DNA from: Paratractidigestivibacter sp963658035
GTDB taxonomy: Bacteria > Actinomycetota > Coriobacteriia > Coriobacteriales > Atopobiaceae
NCBI GenBank assembly: GCA_963658035.1
Contig: CAVKOL010000080.1
Location: 1-11,573, forward strand
Length of the DNA: 11,573 nt
Direction: 5' to 3'
In this document: positions 6,447 through 11,573 of the stretch, in pieces
How positions within the stretch are numbered: position 1 is the first letter of the stretch
Layout of the letters: each line of letters starts with the position of its first letter
Position numbers and translations under genes: made by a program
Notes under the pieces: model-generated
The model's input: the letters and a program-made list of their open reading frames with translations, nothing else
What the model was told of the DNA's origin: nothing
The model's database searches: none

Positions 6447-7298
6447 ATGGTTAAGCTGGTCTTTGTTGATATGGACGGCACGTTTCTTGACTCGCACAAG
6501 GCAATAGACGAGAAGAACGAGCAGGCGCTTTCCCAAGCCGACGAGCTGGGCGTCCAGTTTGTGCCCTGTACCGGCCGAAACGTCAACGGCGTTCCGGCCC
6601 AGATGATGGCCCACGACTGCGTGAAGTACGCCATCTGCTGCAACGGCGCGCTGGTGTGCGACGCCAACTCGCTGGAGGTCCTGCACGAGGTCAACCTCGA
6701 TAAAGTCCTGGTCGCAAGCCTGTACGACCAGGTCAAGGACCTGCCGGTGACCTTCGACCTCTTTGCCGACGGCAAGGTCTATACCCTGGCCGACCGCTGG
6801 CACTACCTGGACGAGATGAACATCGACGAGCCCACGCGCGTGCAGATCAAGGACGTGCGCGAGCGCTTTGACGGCAGCTTCGAGGAGCTTCTGGCGGGCT
6901 GCGGCTCGGTGTGCCGCATCAACGTCTTCTTTATCGACGAGGCCTCTAAGCAGCAGGTTTGGGACGTCGTGGACGCCGACCCCACGCTGCGTCGCACCTC
7001 GTCGCTGCCCACCAACATCGAGATCACCCACACAGATGCCCACAAGGGCGCCGGCCTGGCGTGGCTGTGCGAGCACCTGGGCGTCGACGTGGCCGATACC
7101 GTGGCCTTTGGCGACTCGGGCAACGACCTCACGATGCTTGAGGCGGCGGGCGACGGAGTGGCCATGGGCAACTCGCTGCAGTGTGCCTTTGACGCGGCCG
7201 ACCACGTTACCAAATCATGTGACGAATCCGGCGTCGCGGCTTACCTCGAGCCGCTATTCTTAGACCTGCGAAACAACCAAGGAAAGGTCGATGCTTAA
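6447..7298 (+). CDS. Cof-type HAD-superfamily (IIB) phosphatase, 283 aa
   Basis: This is a cytosolic Mg-dependent phosphohydrolase, probably acting on sugar phosphates, nucleotides or related small phosphates; the substrate is not readable. ATG 6447 follows GGGGAGGA with 6 bases between. Motif I is FVDMDGTF, with nucleophile Asp8 and acid/base Asp10. Motif II is the Thr of PCTGR (42), and the ICCNGA segment (64-68) is standard for type IIB members. Motif III is Lys200 in DAHKGAGL, and motif IV is FGDSGND (Asp223, Asn226, Asp227). Residues of about 85-190 form the C2B cap. The length and motif order are typical. Its stop codon directly abuts the pepT start, so the two are very likely translated from one message. 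Confidence 0.92.
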   Translation: MVKLVFVDMDGTFLDSHKAIDEKNEQALSQADELGVQFVPCTGRNVNGVPAQMMAHDCVKYAICCNGALVCDANSLEVLHEVNLDKVLVASLYDQVKDLPVTFDLFADGKVYTLADRWHYLDEMNIDEPTRVQIKDVRERFDGSFEELLAGCGSVCRINVFFIDEASKQQVWDVVDADPTLRRTSSLPTNIEITHTDAHKGAGLAWLCEHLGVDVADTVAFGDSGNDLTMLEAAGDGVAMGNSLQCAFDAADHVTKSCDESGVAAYLEPLFLDLRNNQGKVDA

Positions 7299-8552
7299 AT
7301 GAGTGATGTACTTGAGCGCTTCATGCGCTACGTGCAGGTGGACTCCCAGTCAAACTCCGACAACGAGGCCCAGACGCCCTCGACGCCGCGCCAGCACGAG
7401 ATGGCCCGCGTTTTGGGCGATGAGCTGGCTGCTATTGGCTGCGTGGACGTCGACGTCGACGAGCACGCCTATGTGACGGCGACCCTGCCCGCGTCGGCCG
7501 GCGCCGAGAAGGCCCCCGCGCTCATGCTGTGCTCGCACATCGACTCGGCCGAGGACGCGCCTGCCGCGGGCGTGAAGCCGCACGTGGTCCACTACGAGGG
7601 CGGCCCCCTGGTGGCCGGCGTCGTGGACGGCGTCAGCGTCGAGACGACCCCCGATAAGGTGCCCGACCTCGCCAAGTTCGTGGGCCAAGACATCGTGTGC
7701 TCCGACGGCAGCACCTTGCTTTCCGCCGACGATAAGGCCGGCGTGGCCGAGATCTGCGCCCTTCTCGCCCGCCTGGTGGCAAATCCTGAGCTGGCGCACC
7801 CCACGTTGAAGATCGCCTTTGTGCCCGACGAGGAGATCGGCCATGGCGCTGCCCTTCTCGACCTGGAGAAACTGGGCGCCAAGTGGGGCTACACCGTGGA
7901 CGGCGAGACCCTGGGCGAGATCAACTTCGAGTGCTTTAGCGCCGCGGCGGCCGACGTGACCTTCCACGGCACGGTGGTCCACCCCGGCAGCGCCAAGAAC
8001 ATCATGGTCAACGCCATTACCCTGGCCTCCGAGTTCCAGCAGATGGTGCCTGCCGCCGAGCGCCCCGAGCACACCGAGGGCCGCGAGGGCTACTACCATC
8101 CCATGGAGATAAGCGGCACGGCCGACGAGGTGCACCTGCACTATATCCTGCGCGACTTCGATGCCGCGGCCTTCGACGAGCGCGAGGCCATGCTGCGTCG
8201 CATCGCAGCGTTCCAGAACGCCCGCTACGGCGAGGGCACCGTCGAGGTAGCCGTGCGCCAGCAGTACCGCAACATGGCCGAGAAGTTTGGCCCCTCCGAC
8301 CAGTGCTTGGTTGACTTTGCCGTCGAGGCAAACCGCGAGGTGGGCATCGAGCCCGTGCTGGTTCCCGCCCGCGGCGGCACCGACGGCGCGCAGCTGACCT
8401 TCCGCGGCCTGCCGTGCCCCAACATCGCGACCGGCGGCTACAACGCCCACTCGGTGCGCGAGTTCATCCCGGTCAAGAGCCTTGAGATCACGGTCGACCT
8501 TCTCACCAAGCTGGTCGCCAAGTTCGCGGCCGTCTTGCCGGCGGAGAACTAG
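7299..8552 (+). CDS. pepT: Peptidase T (tripeptide aminopeptidase, M20B), 417 aa
   Basis: This cytosolic di-zinc aminopeptidase removes the N-terminal residue of tripeptides, the last steps of peptide use. The metal and catalytic residues are all present in the expected order: His80 and Asp82 in CSHIDS, Asp144 in LSADDKAG, Glu178/Glu179 in PDEEIG, Asp201 in TVDGE, and His384 in YNAHSVRE. The dimerisation or lid region includes HGTVVHPGSAK and PARGGTDGAQL, both family hallmarks. The length is close to the enterobacterial enzyme (about 408). The ATG comes immediately after the upstream TAA, with AAGGAAAGG (7279-7287) as the ribosome site inside the HAD gene, which implies translational coupling. 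HIDS replaces the common HVDT, a conservative change. Confidence 0.95.
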   Translation: MSDVLERFMRYVQVDSQSNSDNEAQTPSTPRQHEMARVLGDELAAIGCVDVDVDEHAYVTATLPASAGAEKAPALMLCSHIDSAEDAPAAGVKPHVVHYEGGPLVAGVVDGVSVETTPDKVPDLAKFVGQDIVCSDGSTLLSADDKAGVAEICALLARLVANPELAHPTLKIAFVPDEEIGHGAALLDLEKLGAKWGYTVDGETLGEINFECFSAAAADVTFHGTVVHPGSAKNIMVNAITLASEFQQMVPAAERPEHTEGREGYYHPMEISGTADEVHLHYILRDFDAAAFDEREAMLRRIAAFQNARYGEGTVEVAVRQQYRNMAEKFGPSDQCLVDFAVEANREVGIEPVLVPARGGTDGAQLTFRGLPCPNIATGGYNAHSVREFIPVKSLEITVDLLTKLVAKFAAVLPAEN

Positions 8553-8562
8553 GAGCGCCGCC

Positions 8563-9162
8563 GTGTACGCCCTGCTCATGCTGGTCTCGACCATTCCCGC
8601 CCTGGTAGCCAACGCGTTCGAGCACCTCTTCACCAGCTTTCGCATTGCCGAGCGCCACCACAGCCACCACGACACCTACGTGGTGCCGCCGCTGTTCACG
8701 CGCGGCATCGCGCTGTGCCTGTTGGTCACGGCCTTTATCGGCGACATCACGGCCGTCATGTGCCTGATGGGCGTCTACTCGGCAAACCCGGCGACGGTGC
8801 TGGCCTTCTTCGATGCGGCGTGCCTTTCTTTGTTTGTGGGCTGGTTTGTGCTGTGCCGCTACAAGGTGCAGATCTTCGACGCCGGGGCCGACGGCCGCGC
8901 CGAGCCGGGAGCTCGCGAGGCCCGCGCCGTGGTCATTCGCCCGCTGGTTGGCAAGCGCAAGGTCATCTACGTGGACCAGATCACCCACATGAACTGGTTT
9001 GGTGTGCGCAAGACGTCCGGCTACCGCGACCTTATGATTTGGCAAAACGAGCAGCGCAAGACACACATCTGGGCCATCGTGGACCTGGAGCAGATCTTGA
9101 TGCACATCGACCGTTTTGACGCTTTTCCGCAGGCGGGCGAAGAGGCGCCCGACCTGTTTTAG
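8563..9162 (+). CDS. Small membrane protein, three N-terminal helices and a cytosolic C-terminal domain (199 aa), function unknown
   Basis: GTG 8563 is chosen because TAGGAG, which overlaps the pepT stop codon, ends 7 bases upstream; a longer open frame inside pepT has no support. Hydrophobic segments lie at about residues 2-18, 47-70 and 77-98. A histidine-rich loop, RHHSHHDTY (31-39), sits between the first two. After CRYKV comes a soluble domain of about 80 residues (120-199) that is rich in beta-strand-like stretches (AVVIRPL, KRKVIYVDQITHMNWFG, DLMIW, THIWAIVDLEQIL). This resembles membrane-attached PH-like domains of bacterial proteins of unknown function. I do not recognise the family with certainty. 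Its position in the operon with pepT suggests co-expression, but no role can be assigned. Confidence 0.8.
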   Translation: MYALLMLVSTIPALVANAFEHLFTSFRIAERHHSHHDTYVVPPLFTRGIALCLLVTAFIGDITAVMCLMGVYSANPATVLAFFDAACLSLFVGWFVLCRYKVQIFDAGADGRAEPGAREARAVVIRPLVGKRKVIYVDQITHMNWFGVRKTSGYRDLMIWQNEQRKTHIWAIVDLEQILMHIDRFDAFPQAGEEAPDLF

Positions 9163-9221
9163 GCTGCCCGCGGGCGGCTTGCGGGCTGTCTGCGAGTTGA
9201 CCGGAGCGACCACATTGACCA

Positions 9222-9248
9222 GGCCCGCGTTTGGGCGGGCCGCGTTTT
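9222..9248 (+). terminator. Hairpin with short T-run just upstream of the second HAD gene
   Basis: GGCCCGC (9222-9228) pairs with GCGGGCC (9235-9241) around a 6-base loop, and GCG then TTTT follow (9245-9248). It ends only a few bases before the ribosome site of the next gene, so it may be a terminator for the pepT operon or a leader structure that limits read-through. Another G/C-rich stem (GCCCGC 9166-9171 with GCGGGC 9181-9186) lies upstream. Two TTGACC hexamers (9197-9202, 9215-9220) are spaced by 18 bases, but no -10 box fits either. Confidence 0.45.
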
Positions 9249-9264
9249 GATAGGGGAGAAGACC

Positions 9265-10059
9265 TTGATCAAGCTCATTGCTTCCGACATGGACGGTACC
9301 CTTTTGGACGAGAACTCCCAGGTGCCGCCCGAGACCTTCGAGCTCGTCCGCGAGCTGCGCCGGCGCGGCGTGATGTTTTGCGCCAGCTCTGGCCGCAGGT
9401 ACCGCACGCTGCGCCGCTTCTTCGAGCCGGTCAAGGACGAGATGGACTACGTGGCGGCGCTGGGCACCCAGGTCTACGCCGACGGCGTTCTTCTCGACCG
9501 CGAGGTCTTCTCGGCCATGGCGATCCAGCGCTTGTTTGCCACGTGCGAGATGTTCGACTGCCTTCACCTGGCCGTTTATGACGATGAGAAGAGCTATCTG
9601 GTTGACACCGAGGACGCGTACATCAAGGAGCTGGATAAGGACCTGCCTAATGCAACACAGATCTTCGACCCGCCGTCGCCCGACTTCAACATCATCAAAG
9701 CTTCAATCTATTGCGAGAACCAAGACCAGATAATGGACATGGCCTACGTGTTAGAGCGCGAGCTTTCTGCCTGGTTTACCTTCCTACCGAGCGGCTCGCA
9801 CTGGATCGACGTCACGCCTCGCCACGTGAGCAAGGCCACCGGCGTCGAGCAGCTGCTGCGCTACTACGGCATCGACCGCAGCGAGGTTTTGGCCTTTGGC
9901 GACTCGATGAACGACTATGCCCTGCTGCGCTACGTGGGCCAGGCCTACGTTATGGACAACGCGCGCTATGCCGTCAAACAGGTGGCCACCCGCGTCATTG
10001 GCTCTAATCGCGAGCATGCCGTGCAGAAGGCGATGGCCGAGCTGCTGGAAAGCCTGTAA
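9265..10059 (+). CDS. Cof-type HAD-superfamily (IIB) phosphatase, 264 aa (second copy)
   Basis: This is a second member of the same family, clearly diverged from the one at 6447. TTG 9265 is the start, since GGGGAGA (9253-9259) sits 5 bases upstream. An earlier TTG at 9247 would place the ribosome site inside the gene. Motif I is ASDMDGTLL (Asp8, Asp10), motif II the Ser of CASSGRR (41-42), motif III Lys190 in HVSKATGV, and motif IV FGDSMND (Asp213, Asn216, Asp217). The usual NGA segment after motif II is replaced by AALGTQVYADG, which may alter substrate recognition. The cap spans about residues 83-180. The substrate-binding protein gene follows after 31 bases, but a functional tie is not established. 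Confidence 0.92.
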   Translation: MIKLIASDMDGTLLDENSQVPPETFELVRELRRRGVMFCASSGRRYRTLRRFFEPVKDEMDYVAALGTQVYADGVLLDREVFSAMAIQRLFATCEMFDCLHLAVYDDEKSYLVDTEDAYIKELDKDLPNATQIFDPPSPDFNIIKASIYCENQDQIMDMAYVLERELSAWFTFLPSGSHWIDVTPRHVSKATGVEQLLRYYGIDRSEVLAFGDSMNDYALLRYVGQAYVMDNARYAVKQVATRVIGSNREHAVQKAMAELLESL

Positions 10060-10090
10060 GGGCGCGGCACGGGACCCGGGGGTTGTGCGG

Positions 10091-11239
10091 ATGAAGTTGT
10101 CGCAGGTCAAGATGACGAGAAGGGACGCCATCGCGGGCGGTGTGGTTGCGGCCGCGGCGGTTGCCGGGGGCGTGGCGTTTGGCGTGTCGCGGGTCGCGGA
10201 CGGCGGGTCGGGGTCCGGCTCGTCGGACGACCAGGCGACGGCCGGCGGCTCCGGTGACGGGAGCGACGGCGACGCCGCTGTCGAGGGCGGTGTCGTTGAG
10301 CCCGCGGGCAAGATGACCCTCTACACCAGCTGCCCCGATACCCTGGTCAACGCCTTTGTCACGGGGTTCGAGGAGAAGGCCGGCGTGGCCGTGGACGTGT
10401 GGCTCATGACCTGCGCCGAGTGGCAGGCCGCCCTTGCCGCCGATGTGGCGCGCGGCGTGGCGACGGCCGACGTGGTGTGGGGCGGCGACCGCTCGTGCTA
10501 CGAGGGGCTGGCAGGGTTGGCTACCCCGCAGAAGGTCTGCCGCGAGGCCTGCGCCATCGTGCTGAGCCGCGAGTTAGGTGAGAAGGTCCGCGCAGGTATC
10601 ACCGGGTACGCGACGCTGGCGTCCGCCGGGCTGGCGGGCCAGGTCTGCATGGCCGATCCTGCGGCCGACGAGGACGGGTTCCTGCAGATGGTGGGCCTGT
10701 TGTGCGCCGGCGACAAGACCGCGGCGGCCGCGGGTCAGCTGGGGACCGACGCGCAGTGGACGTACGCGCAGGGCTTTGTGACCTCGTGCGGGCTAAAGAC
10801 GCTGGCCAGCGGCACCGACGTGCAGGACGCTTTGATTGGCGGCACCGCTGTGGCGGCCCTGATGTCCGAGCAGCAGGCCTATGAGCTGGCCAAACTCACC
10901 GACATGGTGGACGTCGTGCTGCCCGAGGAAGGCTCGCTTGTGGTGCCCACGTACATGGCTCGCGTGGCCGGGTGCACCAATGGCGACCAGGTGGCCCAGT
11001 GGTTCGACTACGTTTGCGGCGAGGACGGTCAGGCCGCGGGTGCGCTCAAGACCTACCTGCGCCCCGTCGAGGAAGGCACCGCGTTGCACGAGGACATGAC
11101 AGCCGACGACGATTTGACCGCGCTTGCCGTGCCCGACGACGCGCTGGTCTCTTCTCGCCAGGCCCTTCTCGCCGCCTGGCCCCAGGTCTTGGCCGGCACC
11201 TGGACCCCCGCCGCCGCTGGCGACGCCGCAACCGCCTAG
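10091..11239 (+). CDS. ABC transporter substrate-binding protein, iron / 2-aminoethylphosphonate-like, twin-arginine N-terminus (382 aa)
   Basis: This is probably the extracellular receptor of an uptake ABC transporter. ATG 10091 follows GGGGG (10078-10082) with 8 bases between; the in-frame ATG at 10112 (MTRRDAIAGG) is an alternative. The N-terminus has a twin-arginine-like signal (TRRDAIAGG plus an Ala/Val/Gly core to about 32), then a Gly/Ser/Asp linker (38-66). There is no lipobox cysteine. The ligand domain opens LYTSCPDTLVNAFVTGFEE (77-95), then ADVVWGGD (126-133), and ends with the VVLPEEGSLVVPTYMARV region (275-292), in the order seen in FbpA/AfuA/PhnS-like receptors. The segment between GLATPQ and AIVLSREL appears about 25-30 residues shorter than usual. 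Ten cysteines (81, 108, 136, 150, 154, 186, 205, 233, 295, 309) are unusual for this family. The partner permease and ATPase are not in the window. Confidence 0.82.
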   Translation: MKLSQVKMTRRDAIAGGVVAAAAVAGGVAFGVSRVADGGSGSGSSDDQATAGGSGDGSDGDAAVEGGVVEPAGKMTLYTSCPDTLVNAFVTGFEEKAGVAVDVWLMTCAEWQAALAADVARGVATADVVWGGDRSCYEGLAGLATPQKVCREACAIVLSRELGEKVRAGITGYATLASAGLAGQVCMADPAADEDGFLQMVGLLCAGDKTAAAAGQLGTDAQWTYAQGFVTSCGLKTLASGTDVQDALIGGTAVAALMSEQQAYELAKLTDMVDVVLPEEGSLVVPTYMARVAGCTNGDQVAQWFDYVCGEDGQAAGALKTYLRPVEEGTALHEDMTADDDLTALAVPDDALVSSRQALLAAWPQVLAGTWTPAAAGDAATA

Positions 11240-11255
11240 CCCTTCTCGGTGCCTG

Positions 11256-11393
11256 CTAGTTTCGAGGGCCTTGTCAGTGTTTTTCGGGCCATTTTGCGAT
11301 CCGGCTCTAGAGAACCCGCACGTAGACGGTCTGCTCATTTTGCCCTTAGAGCGCATGAGACCCGAAATCTACTGACGAGCCCCTCAAAACTAG
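11256..11393. repeat. 138-bp imperfect inverted-repeat element (candidate structured RNA or miniature element)
   Basis: Three nested paired blocks occur in the right order. CTAGTTTCGAGGG (11256-11268) pairs with CCCTCAAAACTAG (11381-11393) with a single G-T-type mismatch. GTCAGT (11273-11278) pairs with ACTGAC (11371-11376). TTTCGGG (11282-11288) pairs with CCCGAAA (11361-11367). A further inner stem, GCTCTA (11304-11309) with TAGAGC (11347-11352), is possible. The internal loops are short and nearly symmetrical (4/4 and 3/3 bases). CATTTTGC recurs at 11290-11297 and 11336-11343. It could be a folded RNA, the 3' structure of the preceding transcript, or a degenerate miniature mobile element. 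No target duplication was seen. Confidence 0.6.
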
Positions 11394-11452
11394 CGCGTTT
11401 ATATAAAAACTCGAACTATCGCGCCGGGCCCGATTCGCTCTGCCTTGCCGTT

Positions 11453-11506
11453 TCTATATCATCATTATCATCACCGTGATATAGATGATGATAATGATGA
11501 TATAGA
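11453..11506. promoter_or_regulatory. Perfect 21-bp AT-rich inverted repeat, operator-like (possible Fur-type site)
   Basis: Bases 11453-11473 and 11486-11506 are exact reverse complements around a 12-base centre. TGATATAGA also occurs in the centre (11477-11485), so the left arm TCTATATCA (11453-11461) can pair with either of two right-hand copies. The TCATTATCA/TGATAATGA core recalls the GATAAT-type repeats of Fur boxes, and the preceding gene is an iron-type receptor. Position and composition suggest an operator or a terminator-like hairpin for genes that lie to the right. The regulator assignment is inference. Confidence 0.6.
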
Positions 11507-11573
11507 TCCCGAATGTGCCGGGCTTCTCGCCGTTTGTGTAGCTTTCTTCACATTGTTGACGGGTGGCGAGAAG

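Larger units (their letters stand above)
1474..11573. repeat. Dispersed 9-mer CTTCTCGCC (eleven exact copies)
   Basis: Exact copies on the + strand start at 1474, 2074, 3636, 6208, 6321, 7761, 11151, 11165 and 11523. Copies on the - strand (read as GGCGAGAAG) are at 3098-3106 and 11565-11573. Near matches include 6268-6276 (TTTCTCGCC) and 11242-11250 (CTTCTCGGT). The coordinates given span the whole set. Four exact copies fall in the roughly 1 kb of intergenic DNA. In genes the motif is read as Leu-Leu-Ala, as Ser-Arg in another frame, and as Gly-Glu-Lys on the reverse strand, so codon use alone does not explain it. Confidence 0.7.
11240..11573. other. 334-bp gene-free region at the window's right end
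   Basis: No supported gene is present. The region begins with CTTCTCGGT (11242-11250), then the imperfect 138-bp inverted-repeat element (11256-11393). An AT patch follows (TTTATATAAAA, 11398-11408), then the perfect 21-bp inverted repeat (11453-11506), CTTCTCGCC at 11523-11531, a TTGACG hexamer (11556-11561) that could be the -35 of a rightward gene beyond the window, and GGCGAGAAG at 11565-11573. Base composition is lower in G/C than in the genes. Confidence 0.8.

Noticed and set aside
7350..8675. 441-codon minus-strand frame opposite peptidase T
   Set aside because: It is a shadow of pepT with biased composition and no recognisable motif; the + strand frame carries all metal ligands.
9917..10090. 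Upstream extension of the substrate-binding protein frame into the second HAD gene
   Set aside because: This part is the HAD gene read in another frame. The twin-arginine signal starts near 10091-10112 and has a ribosome site.
11249..11479. Short open frames in the right-hand intergenic region
   Set aside because: They have no ribosome site and biased composition, and they overlap the inverted-repeat structures.

Overview
The window is GC-rich, gene-dense DNA from a Gram-positive, probably a gut actinobacterium of the class Coriobacteriia (Collinsella or a close relative). This taxonomic reading is inference. It rests on the strong G/C preference at third codon positions, a sortase-type surface protease ending in a TPATGD signal and a short hydrophobic tail, purine-rich Shine-Dalgarno sequences with many GTG/TTG starts, and the gene content. 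All recognised genes are on the + strand. No tRNA, rRNA, CRISPR array, transposase or integrase was seen.

Left part (1-2019): the 3' end of an ABC exporter ATPase and, one base after its stop, the complete 577-residue permease of a putative ABC exporter. Then comes the most notable locus (2116-2389): a TATAAT box, a 63-codon gene whose product has a near-ideal double-glycine leader (bacteriocin/RiPP/peptide-pheromone type), and a textbook intrinsic terminator, so it looks like a self-contained transcription unit.

Middle (2522-6230): a cytosolic type I L-asparaginase followed, after 55 bases, by an 883-residue secreted papain-like (C1A) cysteine protease with a lectin-like domain, a FIVAR-like repeat and a sortase signal. 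The 216-base gap after it contains a G/C-rich hairpin and a 123-bp element bounded by a perfect 21-bp inverted repeat. Three left-hand arms there can compete for a single right-hand arm that ends in a T-tract, which resembles a terminator/attenuator.

Right part (6447-11239): a tightly packed run of a Cof-type HAD hydrolase, peptidase T (stop and start codons abut), a small three-helix membrane protein, a second Cof-type HAD hydrolase, and a substrate-binding protein of the iron/2-aminoethylphosphonate type with a twin-arginine N-terminus and ten cysteines. Surface protease, tripeptidase and asparaginase together suggest peptide and amino-acid scavenging, although the window gives no proof of a shared pathway.

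End (11240-11573): no gene. It holds an imperfect 138-bp inverted-repeat element, then a perfect 21-bp AT-rich inverted repeat with a Fur-box-like look. Across the whole window the 9-mer CTTCTCGCC recurs at least eleven times, in coding DNA in different reading frames and in intergenic DNA, sometimes in or beside hairpin loops. It is a candidate genome-wide signal such as an uptake-sequence-like or other architecture-imparting motif.
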